From the NCBI GenBank assembly GCA_021811005.1, contig JAJZPY010000032.1, forward strand, positions 1 to 18,459: a stretch of DNA of 18,459 bases. The letters run 5' to 3'. Shown in pieces: positions 1 through 6,730 of this stretch (position 1 is the first letter of the stretch; the number at the start of each line of letters is the position of its first letter). Origin of the DNA: Pseudomonadota bacterium. Lineage in GTDB: Bacteria; Pseudomonadota; Gammaproteobacteria; Burkholderiales; Ferrovaceae. Made by a program: the position numbers and the translations under genes. Under the pieces are notes generated by a model that was not told the DNA's origin, did not search any database, and saw only the letters and a program-made list of their open reading frames with translations.

Positions 1-405
1 AGTGACGGCCTGCGCATTCAAATCGTGGACAAGCTGAGCCGGCCCATGTTCGACCTGGGCAGCGCCAAGCCCGAACCCTATGCGGAAGAAATCCTGAAAC
101 AGATCGGCCAGGTGCTCAACGAGGTTCCAAACCGCCTGAGTATCGCAGGCCATACCGATGCCAAGCCCTATCAAGGGACGACGGCCAACTACAGCAATTG
201 GGAACTGTCCATCGACCGCGCCAATGCTTCCCGCCGCGAGCTTGAATCCGGTGGCATGGACCCCGCCAAGATCGTGCGCGTGGTGGGGCTTTCTTCCTCC
301 GTGCCCCTGGATGACAAAAATCCTTTTAATCCCAGCAATCGCCGCATCAGCATCATCGTCATGAATGCCGCGGCCCGCAACGCGGCTGAAGCCGTGCCAC
401 AGTAG
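1..405 (+). CDS. motB: Flagellar motor stator protein MotB, C-terminal part (5' end outside window)
   Basis: The reading frame is open from base 1 and ends with TAG at 403-405, so only the last 134 codons are present. It opens with SDGLRIQIVDK and continues with RPMFDLGSA, the conserved start of the MotB OmpA-like peptidoglycan-binding domain. It then has GHTDAKPY and, near the end, NPSNRRISIIVM, the usual closing motif of that domain. In the family this domain anchors the MotA/MotB proton-driven stator to peptidoglycan around the flagellar motor. The N-terminal transmembrane helix with its proton-binding Asp and the plug lie outside the window, so the proton- or sodium-type stator cannot be told apart. 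The protein ends in an Ala-rich tail. No clear terminator follows before the next gene. Confidence 0.9.
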   Translation, partial: SDGLRIQIVDKLSRPMFDLGSAKPEPYAEEILKQIGQVLNEVPNRLSIAGHTDAKPYQGTTANYSNWELSIDRANASRRELESGGMDPAKIVRVVGLSSSVPLDDKNPFNPSNRRISIIVMNAAARNAAEAVPQ

Positions 406-446
406 TTTTATCCACTTGCGCCCGCGGCGTGCCGGGCGCTGTCACA

Positions 447-461
447 TGGCAGTCACGAAGC
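447..461 (+). promoter_or_regulatory. Possible sigma-54-like -24/-12 element upstream of the siaABC-type operon
   Basis: The 109-bp gap between motB and the phosphatase gene holds TGGCA (447-451) and AAGC (458-461), with GG and GC separated by exactly 10 bases, which is the sigma-54 spacing hallmark. The -24 half is good, but the -12 half lacks the usual TT before GC. A sigma-70-like TAGAAT lies at 467-472 without a convincing -35. This is a weak call from spacing and partial consensus only. Confidence 0.2.
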
Positions 462-514
462 GTTCCTAGAATAGGGGGCTGCACAACCCCATCCTTTCTG
501 GAAGAGGCGATCCG

Positions 515-1774
515 ATGCCAGCCGCCAGCGCAACTGCACAGGTTTCCACGCGTTCTTTCCTGCCCGGCAGCGAGTCGCGGGCAGAAGGACTGATGGAAGA
601 GGCGCCCGCGGTATCGCCCACGCACACCAGCCAGGACGTGCTGGAATTGCTGTCACGTCACCCGGATCTTGCGGGGCTGCCGGTGGTGGAAAACGGGTGC
701 CCGGTAGGACTCATCAACCGCAACCTGTTCATGGACGAAATGGCCAAGCCTTTCCGGCGCGATCTCTTCGCGCGAAAAAGCTGCATTGCCTTCATGGACA
801 AGGCACCGCTGATCGTTCCGGAAAGCCTGGGCGTGCAGGAACTGAGTTTTCTCGCGCTAGAGCAGGGGGGCAAAACCCTGAAGGACGGATTCATCGTCAC
901 GGACGATGCGGGCAGCTATCGCGGCATCGGCACCGGCGAAGCGCTGATGCGGGCCGTGTCCCATCTGCAGGCGGAAAAAAACCGGCAGGTGATGGAAAGC
1001 ATCAATTACGCCGGCATCATCCAGAAATCCTTTCTCAAGGCTTCGCGCGAAGCGCTCAAGGAAACCCTGCGCGACCATTTTTTGCTGTGGGAGCCGCGCG
1101 ACCGCGTGGGGGGTGACTGCTACCTGTGCCGCCCTTTTGAAGACGGCGTGTTCATGGCCCTGATGGACTGCACGGGGCATGGCGTGCCGGGTGCCTTCAT
1201 GACGCTCATCATGACCGCTTTTCTGGATCACGTGCTGAGCGAGCCCTTGCGGCGCGATCCGGCACAGGTTCTTTCACTGCTCAACCGCAAGGTGAAAACG
1301 GCGCTCGGACAGCAGGGCGATCCCAAGGTGCGTCCGCTCGACAGCCATGAACAGTCCGACGACGGGATGGATGCCGTGCTGCTTTGGCTGGATCGTGACG
1401 GGAGGCGCCTGGTCTATGCCGGGGCAAAAAATTCCCTGCTGATGCTGGCCCCGGGCGATGAGGCCCCGGTCCTCCTGGAAGGGGACCGGCAGGGCGTGGG
1501 GTATGTGGACACGCCCATGGATTACGCCTGGACCAACCATGAGCGCTTCATCGAAGCGGGTTCGAGCATTTGCCTGAGCACGGACGGGCTGACCGACCAG
1601 ATCGGGGGCCCCCGGCAGATCGCTTTTGGCAGGAAGCGCCTGGCCACGCTGTTGCAGGCACACCGCGATGCGCCCATGGTCGAGCAGGAGACGCGGCTGC
1701 GGGAAGCGCTGCAGGATTACCAGGGCGCCCAGAAGCGGCGCGACGACGTGAGCGTATTGGGATTCAGGGTTTAG
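515..1774 (+). CDS. CBS-domain PP2C/SpoIIE-type serine/threonine phosphatase, SiaA-like
   Basis: A 419-residue soluble protein. Residues about 30-150 resemble the CBS-type sensor region found in some GGDEF/EAL proteins (LPVVENGCPVGLINR near 55-69). Residues about 155-419 are a PP2C/SpoIIE phosphatase. Metal-binding motifs are visible: VGGDCY (Asp201), MDCTGHG (Asp218), DDGMDAVLL (283-291), STDGLTDQ (Asp357) and the terminal RRDDVSVLGF (Asp410/411). By family knowledge and neighbours, it should dephosphorylate the SiaC-like protein two genes on and oppose the SiaB-like kinase. Unlike Pseudomonas SiaA, no transmembrane segments or HAMP domain are seen, so the input is probably a cytoplasmic ligand bound by the CBS region (inference). 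The ATG at 515 has AAGAGG at 501-506. Its stop overlaps the ribosome-binding site of the next gene. Confidence 0.85.
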   Translation: MPAASATAQVSTRSFLPGSESRAEGLMEEAPAVSPTHTSQDVLELLSRHPDLAGLPVVENGCPVGLINRNLFMDEMAKPFRRDLFARKSCIAFMDKAPLIVPESLGVQELSFLALEQGGKTLKDGFIVTDDAGSYRGIGTGEALMRAVSHLQAEKNRQVMESINYAGIIQKSFLKASREALKETLRDHFLLWEPRDRVGGDCYLCRPFEDGVFMALMDCTGHGVPGAFMTLIMTAFLDHVLSEPLRRDPAQVLSLLNRKVKTALGQQGDPKVRPLDSHEQSDDGMDAVLLWLDRDGRRLVYAGAKNSLLMLAPGDEAPVLLEGDRQGVGYVDTPMDYAWTNHERFIEAGSSICLSTDGLTDQIGGPRQIAFGRKRLATLLQAHRDAPMVEQETRLREALQDYQGAQKRRDDVSVLGFRV

Positions 1775-1782
1775 GAGCCGGC

Positions 1783-2337
1783 ATGCACATTGATGTTTTC
1801 AGCGTTTTCCGCAACAGCGCCGATTTCAGCGGCGTGCTGTTTTACTACAACGGGCCCTTGTCCCAGAACGTGATTGCCACCATGGGCGAAACCTTGCGCC
1901 ATCGGCTGGGCTGCGCCGATGCGGGAGGGCCCAAGGCGCGCCGGCTGTTTTCAAGCTTCATCGAAATGGCGCAGAACGCCCTTCACTATTCGCCCGACGC
2001 TCCGGGATATCCGGGGGAAAAGGTCGGGGCGCTGGCCGTGGGTCGGTGCGGCAGCAGCGATTACTACATTGTCTGCGGCAATCTCGTGCATCGCGACCAG
2101 ACGCAGCGCATTCGGGAACGGATCGAACCGCTGCGCAGCATGACCGTGGAGGAGATTCGCCGGGCCTACCGCGAGCAGCTCAAGCAGGAGCCGGCCAGCG
2201 ACGAGGTCAGCAAAGGAGCGGGATTGGGGTTTCTCACCCTGGCCCGTGACGCCACCGAGCCCATCGAATATTCCCTGATCGACATGCCGGGTCATGAAGA
2301 CGACCTGGCTTATTTCTACATTCAAGCCACTGTGTAA
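1783..2337 (+). CDS. siaB: SiaB-family protein kinase (GHKL-type ATP-binding fold)
   Basis: A 184-residue protein that starts 8 bases after the phosphatase stop. AGGAG at 1773-1777 overlaps that stop and decides the ATG at 1783. An N-box-like helix, FIEMAQNALHYS (59-70), and a glycine-rich lid, KGAGLGFLTLARDA (144-157), match GHKL ATPases of the SiaB kinase family. In Pseudomonas, SiaB phosphorylates SiaC and SiaA removes the phosphate; together they set SiaC binding to the diguanylate cyclase SiaD. The order phosphatase-kinase-SiaC is the same here. The length fits the family. The role is inferred from family and context; substrate specificity is not visible in the sequence. Confidence 0.85.
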   Translation: MHIDVFSVFRNSADFSGVLFYYNGPLSQNVIATMGETLRHRLGCADAGGPKARRLFSSFIEMAQNALHYSPDAPGYPGEKVGALAVGRCGSSDYYIVCGNLVHRDQTQRIRERIEPLRSMTVEEIRRAYREQLKQEPASDEVSKGAGLGFLTLARDATEPIEYSLIDMPGHEDDLAYFYIQATV

Positions 2338-2348
2338 AGGACCGGATC

Positions 2349-2744
2349 ATGAAAGACTTTCACATTGCACGCACCGCCCATTCGCCTGAAGTGGATTTTC
2401 GCTTTTCCGAACATCGTCTGACGCTTTCGGGCGAAGCCTACCCGGAAGATGCAACCGCCTTTTTTAATCCGGTGCTGTCGGCACTGGAGCAGTACCTCAA
2501 ATCGATGGATGACTGCGACATCGAATTCAATTTCCAGCTCACTTACTTCAACAGCGCGTCCACGAAAATGCTGTACCGGCTTTTCGGCCTGTTGAACGAT
2601 TCCGCCTGCACCCGAAACCGGGTCGTCCTGTGCTGGCATCACGACGTGGAGGACGATACCGTTCTTGAGTTCGGCGAAAGCGTGCACGATGATTTCAATG
2701 CACTCGAGTTTCGCCCCATCGCTGCGGATCTGGCAGCACTCTGA
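2349..2744 (+). CDS. siaC: SiaC-family regulatory phosphoprotein (DUF1987)
   Basis: A 131-residue acidic protein starting 11 bases after siaB, with AAAGGA upstream of its ATG. The segment LTYFNSASTKMLYRLF (64-79) matches the DUF1987 motif that carries the phosphorylated Ser/Thr in SiaC. Ser69, Ser71 and Thr72 are the candidate acceptors; Pseudomonas SiaC uses a threonine in this region. In the known system, unphosphorylated SiaC binds and activates the diguanylate cyclase SiaD. No cyclase gene follows; the operon ends and a strong hairpin lies 33 bases downstream. The output partner must therefore be encoded elsewhere or differ. The short N-terminal sheet region (about 1-35) also fits the family. 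Confidence 0.87.
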   Translation: MKDFHIARTAHSPEVDFRFSEHRLTLSGEAYPEDATAFFNPVLSALEQYLKSMDDCDIEFNFQLTYFNSASTKMLYRLFGLLNDSACTRNRVVLCWHHDVEDDTVLEFGESVHDDFNALEFRPIAADLAAL

Positions 2745-2777
2745 AGCAGGGCGGCAGTCCGTGCCGCCCGGATAAAA

Positions 2778-2802
2778 AAAGGCCGGCAGGGCGCCGGCCT
2801 TT
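2778..2802. terminator. Bidirectional hairpin terminator between siaC and a convergent gene
   Basis: A perfect 10-bp stem, AAAGGCCGGC (2778-2787) with GCCGGCCTTT (2793-2802), and a 5-base loop. The run of seven A at 2774-2780 reads as U on the minus strand, so it best serves the minus-strand gene ending at 2836. On the plus strand only three T follow within the stem end, so termination of siaC transcripts there may be weaker. Confidence 0.8.
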
Positions 2803-2835
2803 GAGGGTTCCTGCTGGGGAGATGCAGCAGGCACT

Positions 2836-3288
2836 TCAGTTGATGAGGGTTTCCCCGCCGTTTTTGACTTCCCGCAGCTTCAGCAGGTTGGCACGCACGT
2901 GCTTCTGGGTGGTCAGGAACGCTTCCTGTTGGGCTTCCAGCCGGGCCTGGCTTTCGGCAATGGCGCGTTCGTCCCCGCTGGCCAGGTCACTGTTGAGCTG
3001 GTGGTAGGCCTTGCGAACCAGGGTCGCCTGCTGCGTCATTTCACTGATTTGTTCGCGCAACGAGGCATTGAGCGATGCCTGCAACTGCTGCTGGCTGTTC
3101 AAGGCATCGCTGTAGGCCAGGGCGGCAACCAGCGTGTCGGGGGTCTGAACTGATGCGGGAGTGGCCGCAATATGGGAAGATTGCACATGATGCAGCGTGC
3201 CGGCTGAGGCCGCCAGGGGAAACAAGGCGGTGGCCGCCAGCAGGGCAACGGTGCGCTTGAGGCGGAATTGGGTGGCAGACAGTTTCAT
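2836..3288 (-). CDS. Hypothetical secreted periplasmic protein with coiled coil
   Basis: A 150-residue protein of no family I recognise. The N-terminus is a classic Sec signal: Lys/Arg-containing n-region (MKLSATQFRLKR), hydrophobic core (TVALLAATALFPLA) and likely cleavage after ASA at residue 29. The mature part is rich in Gln, Ala, Leu and Glu with heptad-like spacing from about 60 to 145, suggesting a long helical coiled coil. No cysteines or catalytic motifs are seen. AGGAG precedes the ATG at 3288 on the minus strand. The gene is monocistronic, convergent to siaC and closed by the hairpin at 2778-2802. A periplasmic structural, scaffold or chaperone-like role would be a guess. Confidence 0.75.
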   Translation of the reverse strand: MKLSATQFRLKRTVALLAATALFPLAASAGTLHHVQSSHIAATPASVQTPDTLVAALAYSDALNSQQQLQASLNASLREQISEMTQQATLVRKAYHQLNSDLASGDERAIAESQARLEAQQEAFLTTQKHVRANLLKLREVKNGGETLIN

Positions 3289-3455
3289 TTCAAGGTCTCC
3301 TAAAATTAACGATAAATAAAAACAGAGGTCAGGAAAGTTGTCGAAGCGCGTGGGTCCCTGGACCGGACCCGCACCTTCGTGTTAATCATTTATGCTTATT
3401 AATCAATTTATTGGACAGCGGTCGCCGGGCTTGAAGCGCCCCCCGAAACCCGACG
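3289..3455. promoter_or_regulatory. AT-rich divergent intergenic region with a direct repeat
   Basis: This gap lies between two divergent genes, and its part at 3382-3412 is much richer in A and T than the surroundings. TTAATCA occurs twice, at 3382-3388 and 3399-3405, 17 bases apart start to start. The repeats could be an operator for the minus-strand secreted protein gene or simply AT-rich promoter DNA. No convincing -35/-10 pair for the minus-strand gene could be fixed. Confidence 0.35.
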
Positions 3456-3471
3456 TTGGAACCCATTATAC

Positions 3472-3500
3472 TTGACAAATGGGAAAATTTCACATATATT
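3472..3500 (+). promoter_or_regulatory. Near-consensus sigma-70 promoter of the DUF6502 gene
   Basis: TTGACA at 3472-3477 is a perfect -35 box. TATATT at 3495-3500 matches the -10 consensus at five of six bases, and the spacer is exactly 17 bp. The expected start of transcription, about 7 bases after the -10 box, falls on the ATG at 3507. This makes an upstream TTG start at 3456 unlikely and suggests a leaderless mRNA. Confidence 0.75.
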
Positions 3501-3506
3501 TTTGCC

Positions 3507-4379
3507 ATGGATGACAAAAAATCACATCTCGACCCGGATCAGGTGCTGCAGCAGGCGTTGGTGATCATGCAGCCGCTGGTGCTGTGGCTGCTCCGGTCTG
3601 GAGTGAGGCATCCGGAATTTTCAGTGGCCATCAAGCAGATTTTTCTTGAACAGGCCGCCTCGGAGCTGGACCGCCTTCAGGGCAAGCAGACCGATTCCGC
3701 CATCAGCATGCTGTCCGGGCTTCACCGCAAGGACGTCAAGATGCTGCTCGCCGCCATGGCGCAGGGCGAGCGCAAAACTTCCACCATCACGCGCGAGTCC
3801 CTGGGCCGGCCGACGGTGCCTTCCCAGGTCATGACCCGCTGGCTGGCCAGTGGCTGGCCGGACGAATTGCCCATGTCAGGAGCCCCCCAGTCTTTTGAAG
3901 TGCTCTCGCGTCAGGTCTCGAGCGATGTCCACCCGCGCGCGGTGCTGAATGAGCTGGTGCGGCTGGGCATGGCGGAGCACGAAGGCGAACAGGTTCGCCT
4001 GTGCCGCAGCGCTTTCGTGCCCGACCAGCAAATGACGGAAGCGGGCAACCTGCTCGCGGGCAGCACGGCGGACCATCTGGCGGCCGGAGTCCACAATTTG
4101 TCCGGACCGGGCAGCAGGAAGTTCCTGGAACAAAGTGTTTTTGCCGACGGCTTGACCGCAGATTCGATCAAGCAGCTGGAGAGCCTGGCTGGCGCATTGT
4201 GGCAGCAGGTTCTCAATACCATGGTGCGCGCGGCCGTGCCGTTAAACGAAAAGGATGAACCTGCAGGGGGCGATCAGAGAATACGAGTTGGGATGTTCTG
4301 TTATTCGGAACCGATTCAGCGGCGGGCAGTGCCGGTAAAAAAAGGCGCGCGCAAGCCGCGGGGAACATCGGTAAAATAA
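3507..4379 (+). CDS. DUF6502 family protein, possible helix-turn-helix
   Basis: A 290-residue cytoplasmic protein. The N-terminal region (about 12-50: QQALVIMQPLVLWLLRSGV, HPEFSVAIKQIFLEQA) and SMLSGLHRKDVKMLL (68-82) match the DUF6502 family; the latter looks like a helix-turn-helix recognition unit. A second winged-helix-like part may lie at about 130-175 (QVSSDVHPRAVLNELVRLGMAEHEGE). The C-terminus is strongly basic (KKGARKPRG). The ATG at 3507 is chosen because a TTG start 51 bases upstream would place the promoter inside the gene; no ribosome-binding site precedes 3507. It is followed directly by a DUF5666 lipoprotein gene, a pairing I recall from other betaproteobacteria. A regulatory role is inference; the family has no established function that I know of. 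Confidence 0.8.
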   Translation: MDDKKSHLDPDQVLQQALVIMQPLVLWLLRSGVRHPEFSVAIKQIFLEQAASELDRLQGKQTDSAISMLSGLHRKDVKMLLAAMAQGERKTSTITRESLGRPTVPSQVMTRWLASGWPDELPMSGAPQSFEVLSRQVSSDVHPRAVLNELVRLGMAEHEGEQVRLCRSAFVPDQQMTEAGNLLAGSTADHLAAGVHNLSGPGSRKFLEQSVFADGLTADSIKQLESLAGALWQQVLNTMVRAAVPLNEKDEPAGGDQRIRVGMFCYSEPIQRRAVPVKKGARKPRGTSVK

Positions 4380-4422
4380 AATGATTAAAATAATTCGAAC
4401 TGATAATAGAGGGATGTACCCC

Positions 4423-5940
4423 ATGCGCCATCTGCAGACGCCAGCCCGCTTGATGCGATTGATTGTTGCCTTGTGCCTGTTGGGAGGCACGCTGCTCCTG
4501 TCCTCCTGCGGCGGAGGCGCTGCCGCCCTTTTGGCAGGCGTCGGCAGCGGCGGCACGGGGTTGGTGGAAGGGGTCGTGGTGGGCTTCGGCAGCGTGTTCA
4601 TCGACGGCAAGGAATACGCCACCACCAATGCCACCGTTGAACAGGACAATGATTTGGGCCAGCCGCAAGTGGCGCTCCTCAAGCTGGGGCAACGCGTGCG
4701 TGCCAGCATCGACAGCACCGGTGCGGCGGTCATCACAGCGACGGTGATTCCCAGCCTGTCGGGGCCCGTCACTTCGGCGGCGGTCCAGGATGCCGCCACC
4801 GGCGACTGGTGGCTTCAGGTGCTTGGGCAGTGGGTTCGTGTGGTGTCCACGGCCACCAATACGCCGCTCGGCCTGACCACGGTCCTGGCCGGCCTGGGGA
4901 CGACTTCGCCTTCCGCCAGCCAGCTGACTGTGGGGAGCGAAGTGGAAGTCCATGGCACCTGGGTGTCGGATGCGGCCCACAATGCCGATGTTCTTGTGGC
5001 CTCGCGCGTGGAAAGCCTGTCCACCCCCTCCACCTACGTTCTGATCGGTGGCGTGATTACGCAGCTGCCTTCCACCAATCAGGTCATGATCAATGCCAGC
5101 CCGGGCACCATTCTCCAGGGCACGGTGCCGGCCGGCACCGTGGTGGGTGAGACCATTTCAGCCTGGGTGCCGCGCAGCACCTGGAACGGCTGGAGCGGTG
5201 GAAGCAATCCCCTGATGGTGGCCAGCCTCGGGCAGGCCAACCTGGCGGCGCAGTCGGGATCCAGCAGCCAGAGCGCGCAGCTGAGCGGACTGGTGAGCAG
5301 CTACAACCCCGCTACCCATGTGGCCCGCGTGCAAGGCACGCTGGTGCAGCTGCCTGCCAGCTACAACGTGGGCGATGGAGATTACATCCGCGTTTCCGGA
5401 CAGGTCACGGCCACGGGCATGTCCACGTCCACCGTGGATGATCTTCAGGTGGCCGGTTCCGTGCAGGCACAAGCCATCCAGGTGATGGGCACCACCAACG
5501 GCATCAACTGGAGCGCCGGCGGTACGGTCACCTTCATACTGCAGGGCACGACCATCACCGCCGCTTCGGGAACCTATTCCAGCTGTGCCGGTCTGACCGC
5601 CACCAACACCGCCGTGGTGTCGGCCTCCGGCAGCGTTCCGGCACCCGGACAACCCGTGGTGGCTTCATCCGTGACCTGTACGGCCGTGACAAAACCCCCG
5701 AGCGGTTCCGTGAGCGATTTCAAAGGGTCGATTCTCTCCGTGTCGGCAAGCGGCAATACGCTGGTGATGCAGAACGAAGAGAACCAGCTGACCGTGACCT
5801 GGACGGCCGGCACCTTCATCGATCCGGTACTGGGTTCTGTCCCGAGCGTGGGGCAGGCGGTGGAAGTGTATGGCACCTTGAGCGGTTCAACCCTCACGGC
5901 CATGGCCATCCGATCCCGGAATTCCGGCACCAACGACTAG
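4423..5940 (+). CDS. DUF5666 domain-containing lipoprotein
   Basis: About 505 residues from the ATG at 4423, which has AGAGGG at 4408-4413. An in-frame ATG at 4381, one base after the DUF6502 stop, would add 14 residues before the signal peptide. The signal peptide ends in the lipobox LSSC (Cys29), followed by glycines. The rest is a chain of beta-rich repeats of DUF5666 type. The first, near 48-110, begins VEGVVVGFGSVFIDGKEY. Others start near 222 (VLIGGVITQLPSTNQVMI), near 285 (SAQLSGLVSSYNPATHVARV) and near 430 (FKGSILSVSASGNTLVM). It is rich in Thr, Ser, Val and Gly and poor in charge, typical of OB-like surface repeats. It is probably anchored in the outer membrane. Function is unknown; it may be co-regulated with the DUF6502 protein. 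Confidence 0.85.
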   Translation: MRHLQTPARLMRLIVALCLLGGTLLLSSCGGGAAALLAGVGSGGTGLVEGVVVGFGSVFIDGKEYATTNATVEQDNDLGQPQVALLKLGQRVRASIDSTGAAVITATVIPSLSGPVTSAAVQDAATGDWWLQVLGQWVRVVSTATNTPLGLTTVLAGLGTTSPSASQLTVGSEVEVHGTWVSDAAHNADVLVASRVESLSTPSTYVLIGGVITQLPSTNQVMINASPGTILQGTVPAGTVVGETISAWVPRSTWNGWSGGSNPLMVASLGQANLAAQSGSSSQSAQLSGLVSSYNPATHVARVQGTLVQLPASYNVGDGDYIRVSGQVTATGMSTSTVDDLQVAGSVQAQAIQVMGTTNGINWSAGGTVTFILQGTTITAASGTYSSCAGLTATNTAVVSASGSVPAPGQPVVASSVTCTAVTKPPSGSVSDFKGSILSVSASGNTLVMQNEENQLTVTWTAGTFIDPVLGSVPSVGQAVEVYGTLSGSTLTAMAIRSRNSGTND

Positions 5941-5960
5941 GGCCGCCAACCGTCTTCAAA

Positions 5961-5984
5961 ACGCCCAACCCCCTGGGTGTTTTT
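5961..5984 (+). terminator. Rho-independent terminator, first of a tandem pair
   Basis: A 7-bp stem, ACGCCCA (5961-5967) with TGGGTGT (5974-5980, one G-T pair), around a 6-base loop, followed by T up to 5984. It lies 20 bases after the DUF5666 lipoprotein stop. Confidence 0.7.
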
Positions 5985-5987
5985 CTT

Positions 5988-6016
5988 GTCCCCTCCTCGC
6001 GAGGGGACTTTTTTTT
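5988..6016 (+). terminator. Rho-independent terminator, second of a tandem pair
   Basis: A perfect 8-bp stem, GTCCCCTC (5988-5995) with GAGGGGAC (6001-6008), around a CTCGC loop, followed by eight T (6009-6016). It directly follows the first hairpin and lies between the ends of two convergent genes. The T run favours plus-strand transcripts. Confidence 0.85.
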
Positions 6017-6025
6017 GTAGGGCGC

Positions 6026-6730
6026 TTACAGGGCGCGGATCAGGTAGAGCAGGGCAAACAGCAGGGGCTGGTGCAGCATGTAGGCCGCCAGGCTGTGCCG
6101 TCCCAGGAATGAAGTCGCACGCAACGGCGCCGGGGCAGGGTTGGCGCCCGCGGCCGGCGCGGGCCCGGCCAGGGCAGGAAAACGGCAGCCGGCCCAGTAT
6201 CCGATCCACAGCAACCCCAGCCAGGGCGCCAGCGGGGCGTAGTCTTCCGTGAACGGTTTTTGGCTTGCGAAGCCGATCCAGTTGAGGGTGCGCGGATTCA
6301 TGGCATCCCAGCCCAGGGTCCATCCGGCCACAAACAGGGCGGCGCCCGCCCACGCCAGCGTGGCCGGGTACCGGCGCAGGGGCGCCGTGAGCAGCGTGGC
6401 GACAAAAAAGAAATGAAGGACGCCGAAATAAATCCAGCGCGGGCCGAACAGCAGGCTGGTGGCCATGCTCACCAGGGCGGCGCAGACCCCCACCTGAAGC
6501 AGGCGTTTCAGGAAACCGCGCCGGGAGCCTTCCCGGGCAAGCGCCATGCTGAGTCCGGACAGGAACACGAAGCTGGCAACGATGACGGTGCGCCAGGCCA
6601 TCCAGCGAGGATCTTCCAGCATCCTGAAATGCGCATAGCCGAAATAGGTGAGGTCGTAGCAGCCGTGGTAGGCCACCATCATGAGGATGGCGCAGCCGCG
6701 CCAGAGATCAACGCGCGGGTGCCGGGCCAA
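6026..6730 (-). CDS. DUF1624 / heparan-alpha-glucosaminide N-acetyltransferase-like membrane protein
   Basis: About 234 residues if translation begins at the TTG at 6730, giving (M)ARHPRVDLWRGCAILMMV, which fits the usual start of the family. The conserved N-terminal features RVDLWRG, MMVAYHGCYDLTYFG and FVFLSGLSMALAR are present. About six or seven hydrophobic segments follow, ending in LGRHSLAAYMLHQPLLFALL. The family is an integral inner-membrane group related to acyltransferases that modify sugars; the substrate is unknown here. The TTG lies inside the end of gspC (23-bp overlap) and has no clear ribosome-binding site, so translation may be coupled to gspC. A GTG at 6772 is the alternative. 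The frame stays open further upstream, but that part is an antisense-like shadow of gspC codons. Confidence 0.75.
   Translation of the reverse strand: MARHPRVDLWRGCAILMMVAYHGCYDLTYFGYAHFRMLEDPRWMAWRTVIVASFVFLSGLSMALAREGSRRGFLKRLLQVGVCAALVSMATSLLFGPRWIYFGVLHFFFVATLLTAPLRRYPATLAWAGAALFVAGWTLGWDAMNPRTLNWIGFASQKPFTEDYAPLAPWLGLLWIGYWAGCRFPALAGPAPAAGANPAPAPLRATSFLGRHSLAAYMLHQPLLFALLYLIRAL

Noticed and set aside
473..488. GGGG/CCCC hairpin before the siaA-like gene as a motB terminator
   Set aside because: The stem is only four base pairs with no T run.
3456..3506. TTG start for the DUF6502 gene
   Set aside because: It would place the near-perfect -35/-10 promoter inside the coding region and adds 17 residues that do not look like the family.
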